A stretch of 64,000 bases of DNA from Sipunculus nudus. Lineage: Eukaryota > Annelida > Sipuncula > Golfingiida > Sipunculidae. Positions within the stretch are counted from its first letter, which is position 1; the number at the start of each line of letters is the position of its first letter. The DNA lies in assembly GCA_026874595.1 (NCBI GenBank), contig CM049307.1:27566362-27630361 (forward strand). The letters run 5' to 3'. Position numbers and translations under genes: made by a program. The notes below the pieces were generated by a model. That model was given only the letters and a program-made list of their open reading frames with translations. It was not told where the DNA came from and did no database searches. Shown piece after piece: positions 36,981-49,339 of the stretch.

Positions 36981-37950
36981 GCTTCCATGGTCTAGAGGTA
37001 GAGCATAGGGCTTACATTAGGGAGATTGTGAGTTCAAATCTCATCTGAAATGGTGAGGGTTTACAATTTACATAGTCATATCCAAGCCCAGGGTGAGCAC
37101 TCTGCATGCTGAAAGGGGGAGACTGTGCCCAACAGTCATGTTTCACTCAAAAATGAGTGTACCTTTCGAGGGGGGGGGATGTCAGACCTAGCTATGACAA
37201 CATGACACTCGGGGATTCTAAAATAACTGATAAGGCCTGTGAGTCATGATGCAAGTCATTATAGAACTCCTGTTCTAAGGGTCTGATCAAAATTTTTCAC
37301 TGTGTGGTTGTATTTGACATCAGATGCTTGTATGGTCATGTTATATTTACTAAATAATGAAGGAAAATTTTTTTACTCAAAATTATAATTACATTAGTTA
37401 TCTCTTCTCTTCCCTGGCATCGATCCACACAAAGATATCAAGCCATCATGAAAGGCTGCTGAGACAAACTTTCAGAGTAAAACCAGCCTCATTATTAATT
37501 ACTGCTGCAGGAATATACGTATATAAACTGTGAATTTAATATTAATTAGTTATAAGGTCACTTTATGTCTTACTTCAGAAAGATGACAGTTTGACAAGCA
37601 GATGAAATGAAAAAGTACTGTAAGAAATGGCATGCTCATCTGCATGTACTAGAATAGATGCAAAAACAATAGCTTGCACTGCCACCCCAACTTAATCTTC
37701 AGTTAATTAAAATTAGACATTAGGGTGGCAGGCTGCCAATAGTAAACTTCTTACCTAGCTATAGGAATGACACACTCCAAGGACCTGCAGAAGTGGTACA
37801 ATAAGCCCTGTAGACACCAGGATCATTGCGTGCCAGCCCCTGTCCCACAGTCCTAAACTGCAATGGAACCCTGCAGGCGTATAAAGTACTTAGTTATGAA
37901 AAAATTAAAAAAATGGATGTGGTTACCGCCACCAAAAAAATCTTAATGAA
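36981..37950 (+). mobile_element. tRNA-derived SINE, interrupted or chimeric copy
   Basis: The head has a tRNA-like box A (TGGTCTAGAGGTAGAGCATA) and box B (GAGTTCAAATCTC at 37,029), like the copy at 53,780. The shared body 'cc(a)ag(c)ccagggtgagc.ctctgca.gct' and 'tgtttcactca..gagtg.accttcc/tcgag' runs to about 37,170, where a poly-G run begins. A tail like that of the other copy ('acttagttatgaaaa', 'ggttaccgccacc') reappears at 37,890-37,945, so about 550 bases are extra. No clear target duplication. Confidence 0.55.
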
Positions 37951-38664
37951 ACAAAAACAATAAACCCACCTAACTATTCATAATACACAGGGATTTGACC
38001 TGACCTGTGTCATGAAACTCAATTCATCAGTTCTCTTAGAAGGCTCCACCTTGACCTGAGTCCTCTGTGTTTATCTCTTGTTGCACAGCGCTCAAAGTAA
38101 GATACGAAGTCTTGTTGAGTTACAGGACTTGTGTGTAATGGTCTCTAGGAAATGAGTCCATAAAAGCTGAAGGCTGGGACCCAGGCTGCTGAGGAATATA
38201 TAAGCATTGGTTCTGATGTTTTATCGTAGACTTGCTAAAGAAGAGATCTTCCACAATCTCCCAACTCAAATAAAAGCTTACCTAGTTGGCCAAAAAAAAA
38301 ACCCAGGTAAAACCCTCCCAGGAACATTCATCACAAATGTCTGGCAGAATAATAGTTCTGAACCTATACAAAGCTACGTGAACATCGGGAACAGTGATCC
38401 GACTCAGCAATGTTCCGCAAGGCTTTCACAGGATGTTTATCATGCCATGGTATATATGTGGCCAAAGCTGTTCTGACCTTACAGCAGTTTTGCCAAATCT
38501 CTTTGATGATATGGATTATAAATATTCATTACTTAAATAATGAATATTCATTATATGATAAATGGATATTGTTTTTGATTTATAAATAATTATATTTCAG
38601 AAATATTCATTCTGTATTAAAGTTATTAAACAGTGAAATGTACAAACTTTGACTTGTACAATTA

Positions 38665-38697
<33 letters not shown>

Positions 38698-39699
38698 CAT
38701 ATGCATATGCATATATGTACATTCAGTATACATATAAAATGAAATAGAATATTACAGTCTATATTTATTTCAGTAAACCTTGTCTAGATAGATGTCAAGA
38801 TATCATTGATGGCATCATTTAAATGAACATAGATGTAGAAACCTTAAAAAGAATATTAAAAAAAATTTAAATGTTCTGTTGTGATAGGTAGAACATATTA
38901 CATTTCAGACCAAGTAATGAATACAGATTCAAGTTCAGTTAACAGGATTGATTATTGAAGAGTTCAGATAAGGAAATATAATATGTAAGTGTTAAGGTAA
39001 CAAACTATAATATATAAGAGTTCAGGTAACAAGTAGAGAAGGAGAGATTGACTGGCTCAGTAGAGAGTTGAGCCCACAAATACAGGAGCCCGGTGTAAAT
39101 AATGAAACAGGTAAAACAGCCATTTGCATTCACAGCAGGCCATTACACGGTACAACAGGGGTAGTCAGGGGCCCCAGGATATAGACTGAATCTAAATAGG
39201 CTGCAAGCACTGTGTACATCCCACACCAAGGCCCAGGCCACCCATTTATCCTGAACAAACCCAGCAATCATAGAATTGAGTAATTTGGCCGTAGGTTGAA
39301 TACATGATTCCCTGGTGGAAGAAGCGATGAAGTGCAGTTTGAAGTAAAAACATTGACTCTTCTGAGTGGTTTCTCGGGAACAGCCTGGTAGCTTGTCTTA
39401 TTCTAAGTCTGCTGTTTATTATATTAAAATGCTTTTAAAGCTTAATGCCTGTTGATACTTGATGAGTTTTGTGATTATGTGGGATGTTACTCTTTGTTTT
39501 ACTCTATTTGTGGGAGTCTTGATCAGTTCTGTTCTGTTCCAACATTCTCAGCATGTTGTTAAATTTATTACCTGAGAGATTTCTTTCATACTTGCTGGCT
39601 GAACTCTGTGAACCAATATTTAGTATACTAGTGTACATTAGAAGCTGTTATGTAGAAAGAAAAGAAATTGTACTTCTTAAAAAAATCAATGTTAATAGA
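37951..39699. other. Single-copy DNA, no gene recognised
   Basis: An 89-codon open frame at 38,207-38,476 (+) begins MVLMFYRRLAKEE and has no recognisable domain. 38,668-38,715 holds (CA)n running into (TA)n. 38,500-38,600 has short ATTCATTA/TAATGAAT inverted repeats. Confidence 0.35.
38668..38715. repeat. (CA)n-(TA)n compound microsatellite
   Basis: About eleven CA units, then TA units, then ATGCATATGCATA. Confidence 0.9.
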
Positions 39700-42147
39700 A
39701 ATGGGCTGTAGTTTGTACAAGAGCTCTAAACTGATAGATCGATAGAACAGATCTGCAGTAATAGAGATTTTCTGTACTTTGTAGAAGAGTTCTGCTTTAA
39801 TAGAGATGGGCTATACTTTGTAGAAGATTTCTGCTGTAATAGAGATGGGCTGAACTTTGTAGAAGAGTATTGCTATGATAGAGATGGACTGTACTTTGTA
39901 GAAGAATTCAGCTCTAATAGAGATGGGCTGTACTTTGTAGAAGAGTATTGCTATGATAGAGATGGGCTGTACTTTGTAGAAGAGCTCTGTTGTAATAGAG
40001 ATGGGCTGTTCTTTGTAGATGAGTTCTGCTGTAATAGATATGGGCTGTACTTTGTAGAAGAGTCATGCTGTAATAGAGATGGAATGTACTTTGCAGAAGA
40101 GCTCTGTTGTAATAGAGATGGGGTGTACTTAGTAGAAGAGTTCTGCTGTAATAGAGATGGGCTGTACTTTGTAGAAGAGTTCTGCTTTAATAGAGATGGT
40201 TTGTACTTTGTAGAAGAGTTCTGCTGTAATAGAGATGGGCTGTACTTTGTAGAAGAGTTCTGCTGTAGTAGAGATGGGTTGTACTTTGTAGAAGAGTTCT
40301 GCTGTAATAGAGATGGGCTGTACTTAGTAGAAGAGTTCTGCTGTAATAGAGATGGGCTGTACTTTGAAGAAGAGTTCTGCTGTAATAGAGATGGGCTGTA
40401 CTTTGAAGAAGAGTTCTGCTGTAATAGAGATGGGCTGTACTTTGAAGAAGAGTTCTGCTGTAATAGAGATGGGTTGTACTTTGTAGAAGAGTTTTGCTGT
40501 AATAGAGATGGGCTGTACTTAGTAGAAGAATTCTGCTGTAATAGAGATGGGCTGTACTTTGTAGAAAAGTTCTGCTGTAATAGAGATGGGCTGTACTTTG
40601 AAGAAGAGTTCTGCTGTAATAGAGATGGGTTGTACATTGTAGAAGAGTTCTGCTGTAATAGAGATAGGCTTTACTTTGTAGAAGAGCTCTACACTGATAG
40701 AGCTGGGTTGTACATTGTAAAAGAGTTCTGCCATTATAGAGCTGGGTTGTACTTTTTAGAACAGATCTGCAGTAATAGAGATTTTCGGTACTTTGTAGAA
40801 GAGTTCTGCTTTAATAGAGATGGGCTATACTTTGTCGAAGATTTCTGCTGTAATAGAGATGGGCTGAACTTTGTAGAAGAGTATTGCTATGATAGAGATG
40901 GACTGTACTTTGTAGAAGAATTCAGCTCTAATAGAGATGGGCTGTACTTTGTAGAAGAGTATTGCTATGATAGAGATGGGCTGTACTTTGTAGAAGAATT
41001 CTGCTGGAATAAAGATTCACTGTACCTTGTAGAAGAGCTCTGTTGTAATAGAGATGGGCTGTTCTTTGTAGAAGAGTTCTGCTGTAATAGATATGGGCTG
41101 TACTTTGTAGAAGAGTCATGCTGTAATAGAGATGGAATGTACTTTGCAGAAGAGCTCTGTTGTAATAGAGATGGGATGTACTTAGTAGAAGAGTTCTGCT
41201 GTAATAGAGATGGGCTGTACTTTGTAGAAGAGTTCTGCTTTAATAGAGATGGTTTGTACTTTGTAGAAGAGTTCTGCTGTAATAGAGATGGGCTGTACTT
41301 TGTAGAAGAGTCATGCTGTAATAGATATGGGATGTACTTTGTAGAAGGGCTCTGTTGTAATAGAGATGGGCTGTACTTAGTAGAAGAGTTCTGCTGTAAT
41401 AGAGATAGGCTGTACTTTGTAGAAGAGTTCTGCTGTAATAGAGATGGGCTGTACTTTGTAGAAAAGTTGTGCTGTAATAGAGATGGGTTGTACTATGTTC
41501 TGCAGTAATAGAGATGGGCTGTACTTTGTAGAAGAGTTTTGCTGTAATAGAGATGGGTTGTACTTTGTAGAAGAGTTCTGCTGTAATAAAGATGGGCTGT
41601 ACTTTGTAGAACAGTTGTGCTGTAATAGAGATGGGTTGTACTTGGTTCTGCAGTAATAGAGATGGGCTGTACTTTGTAAAAGAGTTCTGCTGTAATAGAG
41701 ATGGGCTGTTCTTTGAAGAAGAGTTCTGCTGTAATAGAGATGGGTTGAACTTTGTAGAAGAGTTCTGCTGTAATAGAGATGGACCTGTACTTTGAAGAAG
41801 AGTTCTGCTGTAATAGAGATGGGTTGTACTTTGTAGAAGAGTTTTGCTGTAATAGAGATGGGCTGTACTTAGTAGAAGAATTCTGCTGTAATAGAGATGG
41901 GCTGTACTTTGTAGAAAAGTTCTGCTGTAATAGAGATGGGCTGTACTTTGAAGAAGAGTTCTGCTGTAATAGAGATGGGTTGTACTTTGTAGAAGAATTC
42001 TGCTTCAATAGAGATGGGCTGTACATTGTAGGAGAGTTCTGCAGTAGTGGAGATGGGCTGTACATTGTAGAAGAGTTCTGCTGTAATAGAGATAGGCTTT
42101 ACTTTGTAGAAGAGCTCTGTTGTAATAGAGATGGGTTGTACTTGGTT
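39700..42147. repeat. 39-bp minisatellite, ~62 units, open on both strands
   Basis: The unit is close to GAAGAGTTCTGCTGTAATAG + AGATGGGCTGTACTTTGTA. Because 39 is a multiple of three, one + frame stays open from just after a TAA near 39,727 to the TAA at 41,506-41,508, encoding 13-residue repeats of the type EEFCCNRDGLYFV. The minus strand is also open for long stretches (YSPSLLQQNSSTK-type repeats). Indels at ~41,493 and ~41,640 break the + frame. Flanking DNA shows no signal peptide, exon or conserved motif. Unit differences are a mixture of silent and replacing changes. A non-coding VNTR is the simplest reading; a repetitive cysteine-rich protein cannot be excluded. Confidence 0.9.
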
Positions 42148-45100
42148 AACCCCTACTTTGAAATGAGCCAACTGCACATTAATGAAAAGAAGCCCAGTAT
42201 TAGAAATTGGCATTGAGTTAGAGAATAACTCTATATTTGTTGTAGAAAAACTATTCTGCTAAAGAGACCAGTCATAAACTTAAGAAAAAATCTAACAAAA
42301 TATAATGTGTAATTTGTAAAGAATATGAGATTAATTGATGAGCTTATTATATGGATTGAGAGTATATAAAATCATCCCCCTACATCAAGCCATGTTCTGT
42401 CTGTACGTAAAAGCAGAAACTGGTGAGCTGAAGATTATTATAGACAGCTCTTTTTGATTTTCTCCACCTGTCTTATGTTGAAGTTAATCTAAACTTATCA
42501 ATTTATGGTACTTGATGTCCTCTTTCAAACAGCAGATGCTTGGACCCTCAGAACGGAGCATCTGTAAGAGATTTCAAGCATCAGAGACGCTTAGCCCCGC
42601 GTTCCTGAAAGCCCTGAAACAGACACTTTTTTTTACCAGCTGGTGATAAGAAAGGTACAGCCAAAATGTCAGACACTTCATCTGATGTTAATACCACAGG
42701 AGTTTATAAATGAAAATTAAAACTGAGCATGCTTTGCCTGATTTTTATTTTTCAAATTAGCAAATTCATAATGAAGGGAACTTACGTTATAGAAATCTTG
42801 TATATGTGTATAAATAACAGGCAGTTTTTTTCATTTAGTAAATTTTTTATGACTCAAATAAAAGTGTTATCAGTATATCTGTAAACAGCTAGTTTATATA
42901 TATCCTGCATAAACATATTGGAATACAAAGAAGTAGAAATGAAAAGAATGGAAGGAAGTATAAAATTACACAGGTCTGTTTTTTCTTTATGTGAGCCTTT
43001 GATGCTGTTTAAAGTACATGTTGATTCTGTATTTACTTCTTTTATATGCACTAAACTTTCATACCTTCAAGGAAACACCACCCAATTAACCTGAAAGGAC
43101 TACAGAATACACGCTACTCTGGCTTCTTGTCCCCTTTTGAAGCATATCCTGTTGTGTAGAAACAGAACAGGCCCCAGCCATCTGGGGTCTTACGGCAGCA
43201 CCTACACTTTATACATTTTTTTGAGTGAAACCAGAAGCTTCCTCATCGTTTGGATATGTTTGTCAGTGATAAACTGGTCGTGTGACTTATCTTTCTCCGA
43301 GTAGCATTGCTTAGCATCCTCTTTAACAATAACCTTGCTTGCCAGAAACAAGAAAAACAGCCAAGGTTATTTCGTGAAACAGACCACAGAAAAGTGATGT
43401 TCCATGAATTATAGACAGGTTCATGACATAAACCCATGTGTTAATGGTAAACTGTTAAGCGAATCTTTAAGAAATTTTAGAAGAACAGTGCAGCCATAGA
43501 TCAAAACTCTGACTAAAAAGAAACAGTGTACTATAGACTGATTCAAGTGGATGTAAGCTTATATTATGTTTTTACAGCATGACCAGTATTTACAGAACTG
43601 TAATGTTATTGTCAGTCTACCAGTTCTCTTTCTCCAACTTTTTTGGATATTTTTAAATGAAGCTACTCCTCTTTTTGGGTTCAAGAGTACCTTTAAATTT
43701 GATGATCTCTAGACTTAAAATTTATCAGCTTAAACTATTCTAAATGAGCTATGCTCATCATTTTATAAGTGATGGTTTCTGACTGATTCAAGTACTGTCT
43801 GACTCATGATCAGTTTAGTAGTAGTAGTTGGTTTAAATATTGGGTATTGACTAAATTGATGCTTATTCTCAAGAGGATGAAAATGTTGATTAATTTCAAG
43901 GGATTATTGATACTTTTTGATATTTTTGTGATAATTAAATGGTTATAAATAACTGGCAGTCAGCAGTAGTGTAGCATGGAGGAATTAAGCGCTGCAGTGT
44001 CTTTAAATTTATGGAGCCGAATGACAGATACAAGATTCAGCTGCAATTAATGTGGAAGTAAAGGGTTGCATGGTGAAGTCTTCAGAGAATTATGTAATTT
44101 TTGTTATTTACTTACTCTTTCCTAGCATAATTTATTTTTAACAATTCTATCTATTAGTTAATCATGACATGATTTATAGATATGTAACATATATATCTTT
44201 AATGTATGACTTAAATGATAATATGCCAAGATTTAATGGAAAGATCAATAAATCACAATCACTTGAGAAAATTCTCCTGTCTAGCATATATATTGAAATT
44301 TTATCAGAACATGCAGAACCAGGGCTAATTATAAATACAAACATTCATCCTCATAAATAGCCCTACCTGATATCTTTTAATGGAAACTACTATTGAGCTT
44401 AATCAGGCGAGGAGCCATATAGCTACATATGTTTTCACCACTAGCAGATTTCCATTTTAATAAGGAGATTAGGAATCAGTTATTGATATGTAGGCTTTTT
44501 TACCATTTGGCTGACTGGCTTTTTTTGGGAGTCCTCAATAGACACGCTCTGTGCACTGTGCTGATGCCTGGAGGGACAGCCTTGTGGCTACAGCCAGCAT
44601 TTCATGATAATATGTGTGGCCAAGAGAAGTAAAGCTGGCATTTCCAGTGACCTACGTTATCTGGAGAGACTGGTTTATGAGCCTCTTTCTTGAACGCTTC
44701 CGTGAGGCATCTTTTGATACCACTGAAACCTGATGTGCTGCTTGACAGGCTGGAATGAATCTGTGCTTTGAGGTTAGTTTTTCCGATGGGCCTTCAAGAT
44801 ACTGGAAGGAACGAGGGAACAATTTTGTGCCCTGTGGGATGTGATAACTTGTCCTCATATTAATAGCTATTTCTCTTTGCCATCAACTTTTCACAGCTGT
44901 ACCTGCCATGGTTTTTTCTGTATGACTTGGTCCATAGATAACTCAAGGATAAGATGTGGCATTCCAGTATCTCCTAGGTTTGAAACAATGAACAAAACAT
45001 CTAACACAGACCATAAATTGATTTTTTATGGGTAAAGTTAACACCACTGGCCACTATTCATAGTAAGTCAGGTTTATTCAGTGCATATGAAGTTGGATAT

Positions 45101-45559
45101 TTAACAATGAAGAACATGTTTGTTGAAAGTTTCTCAGTTTCCCTTCCATCCACCTAGAAATAATGCAGCAGGTATGAAATGTAGTTAATCAGAAAATCTA
45201 TTAATTAACCATGAATATATATTGAAAATATCAAGAAGCAGCTAAAGTAACAGGAATTATTTATATAAGCCTTTATATCAGTGTCCCTATAGAGAAAAAG
45301 GGTACAACAGCAGTAGTTGAACTCAGGGTTGATAGGTGAAATGGTTAAAAGGTCAAATTGGGATAAATACAGTATTATAAATGAACAGACTTTAATTTTT
45401 GCCATTTTGAAGGATAAAGTCCAACATAAAAAGCCATAAAACTTGCTGAACTGTATGGACATATCACAATTATAAGAAATTCATAGATATATGCATCTTC
45501 TTGTTTTCTATTGCCCAAAGAGGCTTATTCTAATAAAAAAGCCTGTAGATTTCCACACT
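42148..45559. other. Single-copy DNA, no gene recognised
   Basis: 42,529-42,645 has a 38-codon open segment after AAACAG (MLGPSERSICKRF…) with no known motif. 43.1-43.4 and 44.5-44.85 kb are somewhat richer in GC and hold short open frames on both strands without recognisable domains. Confidence 0.35.
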
Positions 45560-45985
45560 TATTGAACATAAACATTCGCAAAGATCTTTTGATTCAAGAA
45601 TTCCCTAAAGTCAGCTGAAATCCAGCTTTTTTCAGTTATTTTTCTGCCAGGGCACAGCTTCAGTATTTTTTAAATTTTATGTAAATTTGTTAACTTTTAA
45701 ATATTTTGTATTTTTAGAACATTCACATTCACTTTTGATAAGATCTTGTGATTCAAGAGTTCCATGGAATCAGTTGAAATCCAGCTATTTTCTGAGTTAT
45801 TTTTCTGCCAGGACACAGCTTTAGTATTTAAATATCATGTAATCTTGTTAAATTTTAAATGTTTTGTATTTTTAGAATATTCACATACAGATTTGACAAG
45901 GTATTTTAATTCAAGAGTTCCCTGGAACCAGCTGAAATCCAGTTTTTTTCTGAGTGATTTCTTTCTCCCAGGACACAGCTAAGGC
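45560..45985. repeat. ~158-bp tandem repeat, 2.7 copies
   Basis: The landmark CAGYTGAAATCCAGC lies at 45,612, 45,771 and 45,929. Units share 'gattcaagagttccctgga', 'tctgagttatttttctgccaggacacagct' and 'taaattttaaatattttgtatttttagaa'. Units are about 80-85% alike by eye. Confidence 0.85.
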
Positions 45986-47736
45986 TATAAAGCTTCAGTA
46001 TATATTTGAGATGCCTTTAGTGTATTAGGGATGCCATGGAAATGAGTCTGCCAAAAAGCCATTCAGAAAATGAAAATCATATCTTGAAAAAAAAAAATGA
46101 TCTAAATCTCATTACCATAGAATGCTGAAAATAATTTGACTAAGTAATACTACTTACAATGAAACTGGTCAAAATTAAGGCTACACATACACCGTCCCCT
46201 GTGGCAGAATATTTAACATAAGAATTTCATGCTAATTATAGATCAGATGCAAGTTGTTACTATGTCCATCATCTCTCTTCTTTATCAATCTCACATCTGT
46301 TATTGCAAAAAGTCACTTAAGCAGATGAAACATTTCTTACCTTCCTTATTTTCGTTGACATTTTATATTACATTATATGTTAGACTGCATAAAACTGATT
46401 AATTTTTCTGGTGGCACCATTTTAAATGTCTCTAGATTTGTTTGATTAGATCTCAAGGTCCAGGAAATACTGTGCTATTCAATAACCCTTTTTCAGTTTG
46501 TCCTCTTTTCAGTGTGTTGATGAAACCCCTGTTAGTGTCATTTTAGGCTCTGTACTGCCTTTATGTACATAGCAGCAGGGGCCTGTCCCTTTCTAGGTTT
46601 TGGGAATCCCTGTAGTTTAGTGGCATTGGAGAGTCAGCTTTTTTCAGGTGTCAGACCCCAATATGGTAACATATGGGGTGGGGGGGGGGGGGGAGCATCA
46701 GTTGTGTCTTGATGTTCTTTAATCCCTATATATACAATTACATTTGAATGTCTTTAGGTATTCTGTGTTAGCCCTTTTCTTGTTTTAAACTAAGTATTTT
46801 AGTGTCTTTTGATGTGTGACCCTTTTCATGTCAACTATAATTAACCCTTTTATGTAAGTGTTCCAGGAGCTCTGTTGTCTTATGGGAGTATGTCTTGGTT
46901 TCTAGGTTCCTGTTCAGTCTGTAGATCCCTTCCCAGTAGACTATCCATCAGGAATTGGGTTTACTCATCCTTCCTCATGCCTTTAGCAGGTTATTCTTTG
47001 GCTCACCACACGGCCTCTCATGCTCCGACTAAACGCTGATCGATCGTGGTTTGATAGCCATTTGGGTTTGGGCGGAGATGAATATCAGTTAGGACAACAT
47101 CAGCACTGGGCTCCGTGGTCCCTTCTGATCAGAAGTCTTCTTAGAGCCAACTGAAAATTTGGGTACAAAGCCTCTTTGTGATTAAACATATGTACAGATG
47201 TATGTATCGATCACCAAGAGGTGATTTGCAGAGACTGCTTGGTTCTAAGTCTGGAGTGTGCAGACATTTTCATCAGTAAAGGGCATATGTTGGAGGGGAT
47301 TTTCATAAATAATACATGGCATCATCTGAAGACGGCTATTTATTCCTAAATTCCACACAATATAGAAACATAGCATAAATGAAATTGGCAGATTGCTTAA
47401 ATTTAAAATGGTCTGTGCTTATGAATATGATGTATAAATAAAACAAATCTTTTATGTTTTCTCTTTCTTCAACAAAAAAATAAGGGAAATAGAATAATAA
47501 ATGCCTAATCCTGAAAAACTGAAATAGATTTGTGTCCGGTGCCATTTTCTTCCATATACCTAGCATGTGAGGGCCATGTATAGCCTACTAGCTAGCACTT
47601 CCATTTAACTTGTTCACCTGTCTCACGGTAGTGAGCCCCCCTTTCTCTATATCCTGTATCATCCCCTGACAGTAATTAATACATACCGGCAAACCTGTAT
47701 GTCAGTTACACCTCTTATAGTATAAATCATATAATT
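45986..47736. other. Single-copy DNA, no gene recognised
   Basis: A poly-G tract is at 46,677-46,693. 47,000-47,160 is GC-richer and contains GCTGATCGATCG. It could be a conserved element, but no ORF or RNA gene is supported. Confidence 0.35.
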
Positions 47737-47782
47737 GTATTGCCAGACATAGTCTGGAGATACTATGGTTTAGGCACGGTCG

Positions 47783-47827
47783 CGCCGCCGCCGCTGCCGC
47801 CGCCGCCACCGCCGCCACCGCCGCCGC
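47783..47827. repeat. (GCC)n/(GCN)n trinucleotide tract
   Basis: About 15 GCC-type triplets near the 5' end of the D element. The corresponding place in copy 1 (10,685) has only two GCC triplets, so this is a local expansion. The minus-strand poly-alanine frame is a by-product. Confidence 0.9.
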
Positions 47828-48679
47828 AGAGATTTCTTTTGGACACAATAACTCAAAAAATATTTCACGGATCTTTACCAAACTTGGTATATGTATAGAT
47901 ATGGGTGAGAGGACGACGCCTATTAAAAATGAGGTCATGACCTCAACTAGGAGAGTGACCTTGACCTTGAATAGGTTCAATTTTGGGGAAAATCACACAA
48001 ATTCTTAAATATCTCAAGAAAACTTGCATGGATTGATCCCAAAATCAAGTTGATCGAAGATCATGGATAGGGTTGTCATGTTCCAGAAACTGGTGGCGCC
48101 ACCTATTATTCTTTACTTGTTTTCATGCCGTTTAATATCCCTAAAATTGCTACTTGACAGTACTGTGAGCATTATAAGTCAAAAACTAATGGACAGATTT
48201 CTTTCATATTATGCAAATACATAGATATGGGTTATGGGATGATGTTTATTTAAATTGGGGTCATGACCTTTCCTATGAGAGTGGCCTTGACCTTGAATAT
48301 TGCCATATATGGTGAAAATCACACAAAATCATTAATTTCTCAATAAGGGATGCATGCATTGGTCCAAAAATCAACTTGACCGAAGATCTTGGATAGTAAT
48401 GTCATGTACCGGAAACAGGTGGCGCCACCTGTTATTCTTTTACTTGTTTTCGTGCCGTTTAATACCCCATCATTGCCACTTAACAGTACATTTATAACCT
48501 GTGAGCATTATAAGTCAAAAACTAATGGACAGATTTGTTTCATATTATGCATATACATAGACATGGGTTATGGGATGATGTATATATAAATTGGGGTCAT
48601 GACCTTTCCTATTAGAGTGGCCTTGACCTTGAATATTGCCATATATGGTGAAAAATTACACAAACCCTTACCGAAAATT

Positions 48680-49090
48680 TTTATAAGTGCCATATATGTG
48701 AACGTTATATGGCACATATAAGGCACATATATGTGCCATATATGTCCCTTATATCCAACCTTATAACTCCCATATATGTCACATATATGTCAGGTATATG
48801 GATTTTATATGCAAATTAGGTAGGAGCCTTATATGTCACATATATGGGCCTTATATGTGGCTTATAAGGCTTCCACATATAGGTCCCCTATATCTCCCAT
48901 ATATGTCCCATATATGTGCCTTATAACTCCCATATATGTCCCATATATGTGCCTTATAACTCCCATATATGTCCCATATATGTGCCTTATAACTCCCATA
49001 TATGTCCCATATATGTGACATATATGGGACTTATAAGTGCCATATATGTCCCTTATAAGCGACATATAACTCACATATAAGTCCAGTGTA
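48680..49090. repeat. Left CATATATG-type subterminal array
   Basis: Dense palindromic CATATATG and TTATAA words, joined by GTCC, GTGCC and ACTCC. An exact 33-bp sub-array (TTATAACT at 48,921, 48,954 and 48,987) lies within. Open frames across it on both strands are YVPYM-type repeats without coding meaning. Confidence 0.9.
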
Positions 49091-49339
49091 TGCACCTTCA
49101 GTGCTGTTTGTCAAAAGCTCAATTACTTTCTGTTGTATGTTCTGTTTTGAAAGGTGTTTACCTTTTTCTTTATTTCACAAGGAATTACAGTTGATGTTAG
49201 AAATTAAGGTTTGTGTGTGTGTGTTTGTGTGATGAGCTTCCTGCACTGTGCAATTCCTTGGAATCAAAGCTGGCCTGCAGTCACACTGGGGGTCATCAAC
49301 TTCAGACAGTCATATGGACTCAAACACATGAAACATAAA

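Noticed and set aside
36981-37060. Functional tRNA gene
   Set aside because: Boxes A and B are recognisable but no complete cloverleaf with paired acceptor ends can be drawn, and the same body follows a second copy at 53,780. SINE head preferred; the same applies to 53,780-53,855.
39951-40637. 228-codon minus-strand open frame (SLLQQNSS repeats)
   Set aside because: Shadow of the same 39-bp minisatellite.
40084-41508. 474-codon open frame as a cysteine-rich repeat protein
   Set aside because: The opening is explained by a 39-bp repeat unit; the minus strand is also open, indels break the frame at the same array, and no start context or other domain exists. Kept as a minisatellite.
48833-49095. 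Open frames YVPYMCLI (+) and IYGTYMGVIRH (-)
   Set aside because: Both read across the 33-bp CATATATG array and have no coding signature.
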